From positions 1-64,000 of the forward strand of contig DASTZZ010000017.1 in assembly GCA_035764005.1 (NCBI GenBank): a DNA stretch of 64,000 nt. Reading direction: 5' to 3'. A program made the position numbers and the translations under genes. Source of the stretch: Terriglobales bacterium (lineage in GTDB: Bacteria; Acidobacteriota; Terriglobia; Terriglobales; Acidobacteriaceae). Every line of letters begins with the position of its first letter. Position 1 is the first letter of the stretch. Below are positions 51,342-59,998 of this stretch, one piece after another. The notes beneath the pieces were generated by a model that was not told the origin of the DNA, ran no database searches, and worked only from the letters and a program-made list of their open reading frames with translations.

Positions 51342-53012
51342 ATGTCCAGCCAGGCATCATCGGCGCAAAACACAATCGTCGCTGCCCAGGAATTCCCTGT
51401 GCTTCTCCGCATTGAGGGAGACAAGCAGCAGGCGGTTCCGCTGGTCACGTTTCCTTTTACGATTGGCCGCCGTGCGGAGAAGAACTTGGTTATCACCGAT
51501 CCGATGGCTTCGCGCGATCACGCCGAAATCGTGCAAATGGGTGGCGAATACTTCTTGCTCGACCTGGCCAGCAAGCATGGCACGTTCGTAAACGGTACGC
51601 CGGTCAAGCGTCACAAGCTGATCAACAACGATCGCATTCAGTTCGGCAGCAACAACGATCGCAACTTTGTAATTTTTCAGTATGGAACTACATCGCAAAC
51701 GGGCAGCGCAGCGCGCGAACTGCTAAGCCAGATTTCCGGACTTCAGGTCGAGAAGGAAGCTTCCGACCTCGAGAAGCTTGCGTTTTTCCTCGAAGTAGCG
51801 CGCAAGCTCAACAGCCGTGGCGCGCTCGATGACGTTCTAGTCACACTTGTTGAGGCTACCTTGCGTATTACCGGCGCCGAGCGCGGCTTTGTTTTCCTGG
51901 TGCAGAAGGACGGAGAGCTCAGTCTTGGAGTTGGGCGCAATTCGCTAGGCGACGAACTCAAGGACGACAGCACTATCTCGCACTCCATCCTTCAGGACGC
52001 AATGACCTCCGCGTCGCGCGTGATCATTACAGACACAGCGAGCCACTCCGATCTCGCAGCCCGCCAGAGCATCGTCGCTCACGATCTGCGCACTGTGATC
52101 TGCATGCCGTTGTTTCGCACGAATATTTCAGCGCAGAGCCAAACAGCAGCGGAAGGCGAGCAGCAGCGACCGATTAATGGCGTTCTCTATCTCGACAGCC
52201 GGTTGGCTTCGCGTGGTCTATCGAGCCTGAGTCGCGACATTCTCAACACGGTCGCGACGGAAGCTGCGGCGCTCATCGAAACCGCCCAACTGGCCCAGTC
52301 AGAACAGAACGCACGCCTGTATCAGAAAGAACTCGCCATCGCCGCCAGCATTCAGCAGCGGTTGATGACCGTTGTGATTCCGGAAGTGCACTTCGCTCGC
52401 CTGCGCGCGCGAAGCCTACCCTGCCAGGAGATCGGCGGCGACTTCTACGACGCCGTGATTGCGGATGGAAATCTCTACCTCGTTTTAGCCGACATTTGCG
52501 GAAAAGGCGTTTCCGCTGCAATTCTGGCTTCCATTCTGCAAGGAATGATCTACTCGCAACTTGTTTCGCACGTTCCTCTCAGCGAGATTGCATCGGCGGT
52601 CAATCGCTTCCTCTGCGTGAAGAAGCTCGGCGAGAAATACGCCACGTGCAACGTGCTGAAAGTGAAGCCAAATGGCGAATGCGAGTTCCTCAATTGTGGA
52701 CATGTCCCTGCCGTTCGCGTTGCGAATGGAAACATCCTGCGTCCGAGCGAGGGTAATCTGCCTTTAGGACTCATTCCCACTGCTGAATTTGAGACTTACA
52801 CCTTCAGGCTGGAACCTGGTGATCGCATCGTGCTCGTGAGCGATGGCGTGAACGAAGCGCAAAATCGGGAAGCTGAATTCTTCGGGGATGAACGCCTCGA
52901 AGCGACCGTGCTTGCCGGAAAAGATCTCTTCGCCGCCGTCAGCGACTTCGCGCAAGGCGCTCCCCCTTCTGACGACTGCACCACCGTAGAACTCGAGTAC
53001 CTCGGAAGCTAG
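51342..53012 (+). CDS. FHA-GAF-PP2C (SpoIIE/RsbU-type) signalling phosphatase
   Basis: 556 residues from ATG 51342. N-terminal FHA domain (about 20-110): FTIGRRAEKNLVITDPMASRDHAEI then DLASKHGTFVNGTPVKRHKL, with the phosphothreonine-binding GR, SRDH and NG residues. GAF domain (about 135-300): VEATLRITGAERGFVFLVQK. C-terminal PP2C (about 330-550): IGGDFYDAVIADGN, VLADICGKGVSAAILASILQ and LVSDGVNEAQNREAEFFGDE, with metal Asp residues intact. It is a soluble regulator in partner-switching or phosphothreonine-dependent signalling. Confidence 0.94.
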   Translation: MSSQASSAQNTIVAAQEFPVLLRIEGDKQQAVPLVTFPFTIGRRAEKNLVITDPMASRDHAEIVQMGGEYFLLDLASKHGTFVNGTPVKRHKLINNDRIQFGSNNDRNFVIFQYGTTSQTGSAARELLSQISGLQVEKEASDLEKLAFFLEVARKLNSRGALDDVLVTLVEATLRITGAERGFVFLVQKDGELSLGVGRNSLGDELKDDSTISHSILQDAMTSASRVIITDTASHSDLAARQSIVAHDLRTVICMPLFRTNISAQSQTAAEGEQQRPINGVLYLDSRLASRGLSSLSRDILNTVATEAAALIETAQLAQSEQNARLYQKELAIAASIQQRLMTVVIPEVHFARLRARSLPCQEIGGDFYDAVIADGNLYLVLADICGKGVSAAILASILQGMIYSQLVSHVPLSEIASAVNRFLCVKKLGEKYATCNVLKVKPNGECEFLNCGHVPAVRVANGNILRPSEGNLPLGLIPTAEFETYTFRLEPGDRIVLVSDGVNEAQNREAEFFGDERLEATVLAGKDLFAAVSDFAQGAPPSDDCTTVELEYLGS

Positions 53013-53042
53013 ATTAAACCCGCACAAGCGCAGCCCTTTTCG

Positions 53043-54599
53043 TCACTCAAAGCTGATCTGGTCCCCGCGCACAGTCGAGTGCTTCAGGAATGCGCTGTGA
53101 TTGTGATGAGGGAAATCGCTGCGGAAGTGCGCTCCGCGGCTTTCTTCTCGGGCTAACGCCGAACGCGTGATGAGCGCCCCCACCGTAAGCAGGTTTCGGG
53201 TTTCGATCGATTGCCGATCCACGCCTGACCCTGCCACTCTCTCCCAATCTGGAAATTGCTGCTCAAGCTTCTCGAGGCCTGCTCGATTGCGGACAACTCC
53301 CGCATACTCCCACATTGAGTGACGGAGCTGCGCAGCAATCCGAGCGGCGTCGCCGGGGCTGTGACCTTGAGACTCTCCGCAAGGTCGTGCTGCACCAATT
53401 CCTCGTTCTTCTCGCATCGCCCCCGCTACGCGCGCGCCGAATACCAGTCCCTCAAGCAGAGAATTGCTGGCAAGGCGATTCGCTCCGTGCACTCCAGTGC
53501 AGGCGGTCTCGCCGGCAGCATATAACCCCGGCACCGAACTTCGCCCATGCAAATCCGTCTTGATCCCTCCCATCAGGTAATGCGCGGCGGGACGCACGGG
53601 GATGAGATCGCGGGTTATATCAATTCCATACTGTTGGCACGTAGAGTAAATGCGCGGAAAGCGGGCGCGCAGTATGGCCGCGTCGAGATGACGCATATCC
53701 AGATATGCAGTCGCCTGGGCTTTTTTGCTGGCTGCAATCTCCTGCACGATTGCGCGCGCCACCACGTCACGCGGAGCAAGCTCAGCCATTGGGTGGTATT
53801 GCGGCATGAAGCGTACGCGCGCGGGATTCAAGAGCAACGCACCTTCACCCCGCAGCGCTTCAGAAAGCAGGAACCGCGGTGCGCCAGGTACTGAGAGCGC
53901 GGTTGGATGGAACTGGAAAAACTCCATGTCACTGATCGCAGCTCCCGCGCGATAGGCCATGGCTATACCATCACCTGTGGCGACCGATGGATTGGTTGTG
54001 TCGGAATAAACTTGTCCTGCGCCCCCGGTGGCGAGCAGAACTGCGCGAGCACGGACGCTGGTCCGGGTTCCATCCGGGGAAAGCAGGAAGACGCCCGTGA
54101 TTGCGCCCTCGTTGACGCAGAGATCAGCCGTGAACTCAAACTCAGTAAAGGAAATGTTAGGAATAGCACGCGCGCGAGCGATGAGAGCTCGTCCGATTTC
54201 GCGTCCCGTGGAATCCCCATGGGCATGCAGAATGCGCGAGCGGCTGTGCGCGCCTTCGCGCGTAAAGCTGAGCCGGCTGCCGCTGCGGTCAAACTCCGTT
54301 CCCCAGTTGATCAGCTCCTGGATCCGTTGCGGCCCTTCTTCTACGAGCACCCGAGCCGCTTCTATATTTACTAGCCCATCGCCGGCATCGATCGTGTCCT
54401 GCAGGTGAAGCGCGACTTCGTCGTCGTCGCTCAGGGCAACAGCGATTCCGCCCTGTGCATATTGCGTATTGCTCTCGGTGACTTCCTGCTTGGTCACAAC
54501 GAGAACGCGGCCAGCTTCGGCAAGACCTATGGCAGCGCGGAGTCCGGCGATTCCGCCTCCGACCACGATGAAATCTGTCTCGGATGGAAGCGATGCCAT
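53043..54599 (-). CDS. nadB: L-aspartate oxidase
   Basis: 518 residues from ATG 54599 (a GTG 24 nt upstream is the alternative). N-terminal FAD motif FIVVGGGIAGLRAAIGLAEAG, then NTQYAQGGIAVALSDDDE, HSRSRILHAHGDSTGREIGR and EFFQFHPTALSVPG with the catalytic-site residues, and PVRPAAHYLMGGIKTDLHGRSSVPGLYAAGE. It makes iminoaspartate for quinolinate and NAD synthesis. nadA and nadC are not in the window. Confidence 0.95.
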   Translation of the reverse strand: MASLPSETDFIVVGGGIAGLRAAIGLAEAGRVLVVTKQEVTESNTQYAQGGIAVALSDDDEVALHLQDTIDAGDGLVNIEAARVLVEEGPQRIQELINWGTEFDRSGSRLSFTREGAHSRSRILHAHGDSTGREIGRALIARARAIPNISFTEFEFTADLCVNEGAITGVFLLSPDGTRTSVRARAVLLATGGAGQVYSDTTNPSVATGDGIAMAYRAGAAISDMEFFQFHPTALSVPGAPRFLLSEALRGEGALLLNPARVRFMPQYHPMAELAPRDVVARAIVQEIAASKKAQATAYLDMRHLDAAILRARFPRIYSTCQQYGIDITRDLIPVRPAAHYLMGGIKTDLHGRSSVPGLYAAGETACTGVHGANRLASNSLLEGLVFGARVAGAMREERGIGAARPCGESQGHSPGDAARIAAQLRHSMWEYAGVVRNRAGLEKLEQQFPDWERVAGSGVDRQSIETRNLLTVGALITRSALAREESRGAHFRSDFPHHNHSAFLKHSTVRGDQISFE

Positions 54600-54680
54600 A
54601 AAAGGAAACTTCGATGGTAGCACGCGCGATTTGCTTACTTACTCACTGGATTAGCGTGGCGCACAATCGCGCGAGAACGC

Positions 54681-55802
54681 GTGGGATATGATGAAAAGCT
54701 TGTGAAAAAGATCACGGTAAAAACTAAGACCGCGTCTTATCCGGTGCTGGTGGAGGGAGGCATTCTCAAGCGAGCCGGCAAGACGATCTCCAAGCTGCTC
54801 CCAAGTAAGAAGTCTCGATGCTTCGTGGTCACGGTTGAACCGGTCTGGAGGCTCTGGGGAGAAGCGCTGCAGAGGAGTCTTGCGGACGCGAAGATCGATT
54901 ATTTCGTGCTACAGATGCCGGACGGCGAGCGCAATAAGAGCGTCACGACAGTCGAGCAACTGGCAGAACGGATGGCCACAAAAGGAGCTGATCGCAATGC
55001 TGTAGTGATCGCATTCGGCGGAGGCGTGGTCGGCGACCTCGCCGGACTGCTGGCTTCGGTTTACATGCGTGGGGTGGAATTCGTTCAGATTCCGACCACG
55101 CTCCTGGCACAGGTTGATGCAGCCATTGGCGGGAAGACAGGCGTAAATCTGCGCGCAGGAAAGAATCTGTTCGGAACGTTTCACCATCCGCTGATCGTGA
55201 TCTCCGACCCCGAAGTCCTTTCCACCCTCCCAGATCGGGAATTTCGTGCGGGCTTGTTCGAGGTGATCAAGTCCGGAGTCATTCGCGATCGTAAGCTGTT
55301 CGAAATCACCGAGAAAGATCGCGAGAAGCTGCTGGCTCGCGATCCAGCACTTCTTGAACGAGTAATTCACGACTGCGCGCGCATCAAAGCTGAAGTCGTG
55401 GCGGCGGATGAAAAAGAATCTAACCTGCGCCGTATCCTCAACTTTGGGCACACAGTCGGTCACGCGTTGGAAGCGGACACCGGATATCGCCATTTTCTGC
55501 ACGGCGAAGCTGTCGGGTGGGGTATGGCCGCCGCAGCAATGATCGGCACTGCCGTGCACAAAACATCTCCCGAATTGGCACAACGGATCGTCTCCTGCGT
55601 GCTCGCCTATTCGCCGCTTCCGGAAGTGAACAGCCGCCCCGAAGAGATCGTGCGCCGCACGCGCGGAGACAAAAAGACGCTCGACGGTAAAGTGAATTTC
55701 ATTCTGGCGACAGAAATCGGCAAAGTGATCATTTCCAATCGTGTGCCCGACGAAGTCGTTGCGCACGCGGTAGAGCAACTGCACGTATTGTCCCGCAGCT
55801 AA
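54681..55802 (+). CDS. aroB: 3-dehydroquinate synthase
   Basis: A 373-residue protein starting at GTG 54681 (GTG 54702 is an alternative). NAD-binding core VIAFGGGVVGDLAGLLASVYMRG, then QIPTTLLAQVDAAIGGKTGVN, and metal ligands in FGHTVGHALEADTGYRHFLHGEAVGWGM. It converts DAHP to 3-dehydroquinate in the shikimate pathway. Its TAA overlaps the ATG of the methyltransferase gene (TAATG), so translation is coupled. Confidence 0.97.
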   Translation: MGYDEKLVKKITVKTKTASYPVLVEGGILKRAGKTISKLLPSKKSRCFVVTVEPVWRLWGEALQRSLADAKIDYFVLQMPDGERNKSVTTVEQLAERMATKGADRNAVVIAFGGGVVGDLAGLLASVYMRGVEFVQIPTTLLAQVDAAIGGKTGVNLRAGKNLFGTFHHPLIVISDPEVLSTLPDREFRAGLFEVIKSGVIRDRKLFEITEKDREKLLARDPALLERVIHDCARIKAEVVAADEKESNLRRILNFGHTVGHALEADTGYRHFLHGEAVGWGMAAAAMIGTAVHKTSPELAQRIVSCVLAYSPLPEVNSRPEEIVRRTRGDKKTLDGKVNFILATEIGKVIISNRVPDEVVAHAVEQLHVLSRS

Positions 55803-56581
55803 TGTCTACAACGATGAGAGATCATGAGGAGCACGTGACCGGCGCTGCCCCCGCAGGTGCAACGGACGAGCGCGCTGCCGCCCAGGCAGTGCAGCAGATG
55901 TTTGACGAGATCTCTCCGCGTTACGATCTGCTCAACCATGTGCTCTCGATGAACGTGGATCGCCTGTGGTGGTGGCGCACCGCACGCTCTTTGCGTTCGG
56001 CGTTGCAGAACCCGGGCGCCCGCGCGCTGGACTTATGCTGTGGTACCGGCGACATGGCGCGCGCTCTTCGGAAGCAAGCTCCGAAAGCGACTATCGTCGG
56101 CGTAGATTTTTCGCGCGGTATGTTGAAACGCGGCGAAGCGAAATTTCACGAGCACAATATCGCTCCCGTTGAAGCCGACGCTTTGCGCTTGCCTTTCCCA
56201 GATCAGACCTTCGGACTGGTAGTTTCCGCCTTCGGCTTTCGCAATCTCGCCAACTACGATGCGGGCTTGCGCGAAATTTATCGCGTACTGTGTCCTGGTG
56301 GAGAACTGGGCATTCTGGATTTCAGCGAACCCGGCGGGCTACTTGGAAAATTGTACGGGTTCTATTTCAGAAGGGTGCTTCCCAAAATAGGAGCCGCTAT
56401 TTCTGGCGTAAACGGCCCTTATTCGTATTTGCCGGCCTCGGTGTCGCGGTTTCCTCCTCCTGCAGAGATCATCGGCCGAATGGAAGCAGCGGGTTATATG
56501 AAAGCTCGATGGCAGCGTTATACATTCGGTGTGGCAGGACTTTATCGGGGAGTAAAACGCCACGCTACTTGCAACTCGTAG
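55802..56581 (+). CDS. Ubiquinone/menaquinone biosynthesis C-methyltransferase (UbiE/MenG)
   Basis: A 259-residue SAM-dependent methyltransferase. QMFDEISPRYDLLNHVLSMN (UbiE motif), SAM loop ALDLCCGTGDMARALRKQAP, GVDFSRGMLKRGEAKF, and the family signatures VVSAFGFRNLANYDAGLREI and LDFSEPGGLLGKLYGFYFRR. It methylates the quinone ring. Translationally coupled to aroB (TAATG); with the polyprenyl synthase at 57782 it is consistent with quinone synthesis. Confidence 0.93.
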   Translation: MSTTMRDHEEHVTGAAPAGATDERAAAQAVQQMFDEISPRYDLLNHVLSMNVDRLWWWRTARSLRSALQNPGARALDLCCGTGDMARALRKQAPKATIVGVDFSRGMLKRGEAKFHEHNIAPVEADALRLPFPDQTFGLVVSAFGFRNLANYDAGLREIYRVLCPGGELGILDFSEPGGLLGKLYGFYFRRVLPKIGAAISGVNGPYSYLPASVSRFPPPAEIIGRMEAAGYMKARWQRYTFGVAGLYRGVKRHATCNS

Positions 56582-56788
56582 CTTAGACATTGCCTTTGAG
56601 ATTGTCTTCCCTCGGGCGCCGCCACGTCGGTTAGTTGCCGAAGACATGTGTTGGGGTGAGAGAAGATCCACCCCTCCACGCCGTAGACTCTGTGCAACCA
56701 CTAGAGTGGAAATCGGCAGCGCTGTTTACTCCTCGGGTTCCGACCCACTGCACAATTTCCAGTGCTGTGTGCAGAATGTCGGCGCTCT

Positions 56789-57019
56789 ATGATCAAGGCG
56801 ATTTTCCGACTCACAGACGTCGAAAGAAAAAAAATCTTCCGGCTACGCGAGATGGGTGTGCGTCCGCCAGACATCGCACGCCGCTTCGGCCTCAGCGAAG
56901 GCGTAGTGCACAAGATTGTGCAGGCGCAACGCGCCATGCACTCGGCCGCAGCTCGCTCCAAAATGGGCCCGCAACGCAGCGCCGCCAACGAAGGCCCGCA
57001 GAAGCAAGAGGCATCGTAG
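56789..57019 (+). CDS. Small helix-turn-helix protein
   Basis: 76 residues from ATG 56789 (an upstream ATG at 56762 is possible). A resolvase/Hin-type HTH is visible: LTDVERKKIFRLREMGVRPP, then DIARRFGLSEGVVHKIVQAQ. The tail is Ala/Ser/Gln-rich. It has no partner domain and could be a small DNA-binding regulator. A perfect inverted repeat lies 87 nt downstream (57106-57148). Confidence 0.55.
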   Translation: MIKAIFRLTDVERKKIFRLREMGVRPPDIARRFGLSEGVVHKIVQAQRAMHSAAARSKMGPQRSAANEGPQKQEAS

Positions 57020-57105
57020 GCTATATCTTCCGTTGCGGTAAGCTCTTGTTCGAAGACGAGCAATCAGCGTGTGCCTTTCGAATGTTCCGCCGTTTCGTGA
57101 TTTGT

Positions 57106-57148
57106 GATTGCGTGATTTCGATCGCGAAATAAACGAAATCACGCAATC
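57106..57148. repeat. Perfect 15-bp inverted repeat (GATTGCGTGATTTCG family)
   Basis: GATTGCGTGATTTCG (57106-57120) and CGAAATCACGCAATC (57134-57148) around a 13-nt loop. The same words are found in tandem at 26264-26300. No T run follows, so a terminator role is not indicated. Confidence 0.75.
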
Positions 57149-57279
57149 GCGAAATCCTGCCCGACCTCGTCCGCTCTGTACACCGTTGATGCCCGTAGGT
57201 CTTTATCCAAGCGAAGATTCCACACCACAGGTGCATCCTGTCGCAGAACCAATTAAGCTAGAGTGCTACACAATCCTCT

Positions 57280-57780
57280 ATGGCCTCTGAGAATTCATTT
57301 GATGTGGTGAGCAAGATCGACCTGCAGGAGGTGGCGAACGCCATTCAGCAGGCGCTCAAAGAAATTCACACGCGCTTTGATTTGAAGGACTCGAAATCGA
57401 ACATCGGTATGGAAGGGAAGGACGCAATCGTGCTCTCCTCCGCCGACGAGTACAAACTGAAGGCCGTCACCGACGTCCTTCAGACCAAACTGGTGAAGCG
57501 CCAAGTGCCGCTGAAAGGCTTGCAATACCAGGCGATAGAGCCGGCGGCGGGATCGACGGTGCGCCAGAAAATCACCTTGCAGCAGGGAATTCCGATTGAG
57601 AAGGCGCGCGAGATCGTTAAGCTAATCAAGGACTCGAAGCTAAAAGTTCAAGCTTCGATTCAAGGTGACACCGTGCGCGTGAGCGGCAAGGACCGCGATA
57701 CCCTGCAGCAGGTAATCGGCATACTGCGTAACAAGGATTTCGGTATCGACATGCAGTTCACCAACTACAGGTCCAACTAG
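57280..57780 (+). CDS. yajQ: YajQ-family cyclic-di-GMP/nucleotide-binding protein
   Basis: A 166-residue protein covering the full family: SFDVVSKIDLQEVANAIQQALKEI, TRFDLKDSKSNIGMEGKDAI, and the C-terminal VQASIQGDTVRVSGKDRDTLQ, FGIDMQFTNYRSN. It has two RNP-like domains that bind nucleotides, with cyclic-di-GMP reported for members of the family. The next gene starts 1 nt after its stop, so they form an operon with the polyprenyl synthase. Confidence 0.95.
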   Translation: MASENSFDVVSKIDLQEVANAIQQALKEIHTRFDLKDSKSNIGMEGKDAIVLSSADEYKLKAVTDVLQTKLVKRQVPLKGLQYQAIEPAAGSTVRQKITLQQGIPIEKAREIVKLIKDSKLKVQASIQGDTVRVSGKDRDTLQQVIGILRNKDFGIDMQFTNYRSN

Positions 57781-57781
57781 A

Positions 57782-58771
57782 GTGAGTACTCCGGCCAGCG
57801 TCGCGGCGAAAGAAGTCTTTGATCTTCTGCGCGACGACTTGCTCGCCATCGAGCGTGAGTTCGAGCGCGATGCCGTTTCGGGCGTCACCGTCATTACTGA
57901 GATTGGCGAATATCTTCGCGAGGGCGGAGGAAAGCGAATCCGTCCGGCGCTCCTGTTGCTCGCCGCGAAGCTCTCCGGATACGAAGGGCAAGGAGCCGTC
58001 CGGCTCGGATCAGTCGTGGAGATCGTCCACACCGCCACGCTTGTACACGACGACATCATTGATGAGGCGCTTACTCGACGCGGTCGTCCCTCCGCGAATA
58101 CACAGTGGGGTAATTCAAAGTGCGTACTCGCGGGCGACTGGCTGTACATGCAGGCCTTCAAGATCGCCCTCGAGGAGCACAACTTCAAAGTGCTCGACCT
58201 GCTGATCGGACTCACGCAGCAGATGGTCGAAGGTGAGCTCATGCAGATGGAGCGGCTTGGACGGATCATCAGCCAAGCCGAGCATCTCGACCTCATATAT
58301 CGCAAGACAGCTTGCCTATTTTCGGTGTCGATGAAGCTCGGGGCCGTCCTTGGCCGGGCTAGCGCTGATGACGAAGATCGGCTAGGCGAATACGGACGCA
58401 ATCTGGGATTGGCGTTCCAAATTGTCGATGACGTGCTTGACCTCACAGCATCGGAAGACGTGCTGGGTAAACCGGTCGCGAGCGATCTTCGCGAAGGCAA
58501 AGTCACCATGGCGGTGATTCACGCCCTTGATCGTTGTACCGAATCAGAACGCAAGTTAATCGAAACCGTTCTCGACGAGCGCTGCTTCGCGAACGTTGCG
58601 CATCGAGATGTTGTTTCCATTCTGGAACGCTATAGCTCCGTCGAGTACGCCATGGCCTCGGCCAACGAGCACGCCGAACAGGCACGCCGCGCGATCGCGC
58701 CATTTCCCGACAATGAAATCAAACGTGCACTCTTGTGGATACCTGAGTTCGTAGTGGGAAGAGAGAAGTAG
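57782..58771 (+). CDS. Polyprenyl diphosphate synthase
   Basis: A 329-residue protein starting at GTG 57782, 1 nt after yajQ. First aspartate-rich motif LVHDDIIDEA (Asp90, 91, 94), second FQIVDDVLDLTAS (Asp216, 217, 220), GGGKRIRPALLLLAAK binds IPP. It makes a C35-C50 prenyl chain for the quinone side chain. Its chain length cannot be read safely. Confidence 0.94.
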   Translation: MSTPASVAAKEVFDLLRDDLLAIEREFERDAVSGVTVITEIGEYLREGGGKRIRPALLLLAAKLSGYEGQGAVRLGSVVEIVHTATLVHDDIIDEALTRRGRPSANTQWGNSKCVLAGDWLYMQAFKIALEEHNFKVLDLLIGLTQQMVEGELMQMERLGRIISQAEHLDLIYRKTACLFSVSMKLGAVLGRASADDEDRLGEYGRNLGLAFQIVDDVLDLTASEDVLGKPVASDLREGKVTMAVIHALDRCTESERKLIETVLDERCFANVAHRDVVSILERYSSVEYAMASANEHAEQARRAIAPFPDNEIKRALLWIPEFVVGREK

Positions 58772-59053
58772 ATTTCGGGAATTCAGTTTTTTCGTGGAAA
58801 AACTTTGCTCTCACAACACTGTCATCCTTCGCGCAGCTGCGAATCTGGTTACCGTTCGAGAACTTGTTTTGCTGCGCGGGGGATCTGGTTTTCCGCGCGA
58901 GCACAACCAAGAAGCAGATCCCCCGCTCCGCAAAAATCAATAAATTGGTGTGGAAATGGCATCGCGGCGGAGCGAGGGATGATAAATGTGTTTAAGGGGA
59001 GTTCTGGTAAGAAATCGGGAGAACCTATATTTTTGGTGAGAATTCAGCAGACC
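58772..59053. other. Intergenic region, no clear feature
   Basis: About 280 bp without a convincing gene, repeat or RNA between the polyprenyl synthase and the convergent DUF948 gene. No T-rich hairpin terminator was found. Confidence 0.45.
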
Positions 59054-59575
59054 CTAGACAAACATGCCTTCATCGCCCGTCGTAGATCTTTGTCTCTGCT
59101 GATTCTTTGTCTCGCGTTTCTGATTGAGCAGCGAGCCAATCCCAACGGTGATAGCGTTGAGAATGCCATTTACGTGCCGCACGGGTGAGAGCACAGAATT
59201 TTGCACAGCGCCCGTGGTTCTCTCCACGCGCTCGAGAGTGCGCGTGACCATGTCGTCGGCCTGGACCACCTTATTCTTAGCGCGGACTGCAATTTCAACG
59301 GCGGTATCGCCGAGGGTCGTAGCATGGCGCTTCACATTGGCGGAGGCCTCCGCCAGATTCGAGGTAATTTCCTTCACCTTCGGAGTGGCATCCGCAACGA
59401 TATCGCGCGCGTTCTCGATAAGCGGAGTAGCACGCCGCTGCACGTCGAGCGCAATGGTTTCCATCTGAGAAGTTGTGCGGCGGACTGTTAAATAGATGCC
59501 AAGCAGGATCAGCATCTGCAGCACGACGGCTACAGAAGTAATCGCAATAAAGGCGGTCAGGAGGTTGGAGTTCAT
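59054..59575 (-). CDS. DUF948-type membrane protein
   Basis: A 173-residue protein. N-terminal TM (FIAITSVAVVLQMLILLGIYL) precedes long amphipathic helices (QMETIALDVQRRATPLIENA; DATPKVKEITSNLAEASANV; MVTRTLERVERTTGAVQNSV), the pattern of DUF948/apolipoprotein-like envelope proteins. A second hydrophobic patch (NAITVGIGSLL) lies near the C-terminus. It is followed on the same strand, 47 nt upstream, by the YtxH gene, so they are probably one stress-related operon. Confidence 0.8.
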   Translation of the reverse strand: MNSNLLTAFIAITSVAVVLQMLILLGIYLTVRRTTSQMETIALDVQRRATPLIENARDIVADATPKVKEITSNLAEASANVKRHATTLGDTAVEIAVRAKNKVVQADDMVTRTLERVERTTGAVQNSVLSPVRHVNGILNAITVGIGSLLNQKRETKNQQRQRSTTGDEGMFV

Positions 59576-59622
59576 GCGGAATGCACTCGGTCCATCGCGC
59601 GGTGCGATGGACCGAAGCGCGG

Positions 59623-59916
59623 CTAACCCTTGGGCTCGACTGCTTCACGATAGGCCTGGCGTCCGGCCTCAACCGCGGATGAGATCTGATCCTTGGAACG
59701 GCCGACGGCGTCTTTGCCCTTCCTCACCCAGGTATCGACCTGCCCTCTGAACTCCTGGCTGCGATTGGCGATATAGTCGCGTCCCTCGGTGGCCGATTGA
59801 CGAATTGTGTCCCGTGTCTCGCGGCCTGATTTGGGGGCATATAGAACGCCTACCAGAGCGCCAAGTCCAAGACCTGCAAGGAACCATCCAATGCTGCTGC
59901 TGTCGTTATCAGACAT
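59623..59916 (-). CDS. YtxH-domain small membrane protein
   Basis: A 97-residue protein. One short TM segment with Gly zipper (GWFLAGLGLGALVGVLYAPKSGRETR, about 9-35), the YtxH hallmark YAPKSG, then a charged helical tail (ATEGRDYIANRSQEFRGQVD). It lies just upstream of the DUF948 gene in the same direction, an arrangement common in envelope stress-response operons. Confidence 0.88.
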   Translation of the reverse strand: MSDNDSSSIGWFLAGLGLGALVGVLYAPKSGRETRDTIRQSATEGRDYIANRSQEFRGQVDTWVRKGKDAVGRSKDQISSAVEAGRQAYREAVEPKG

Positions 59917-59998
59917 AACTGCCTCCCAGCAAAATTGCCAGTGGAAGTGATGTTAGCACAACGACGACGGGCTCTTTCTGCCCGGCAGCAACTCTAGC

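Noticed and set aside
53547-54374. Plus-strand frames opposite nadB
   Set aside because: Low-complexity antisense readings; nadB is intact on the minus strand.
54909-55784. Minus-strand frame opposite aroB
   Set aside because: No motif or ribosome site; aroB motifs on the plus strand are complete.
56339-57063. Minus-strand frames across the UbiE/HTH region
   Set aside because: No family features and they conflict with better-supported plus-strand genes.
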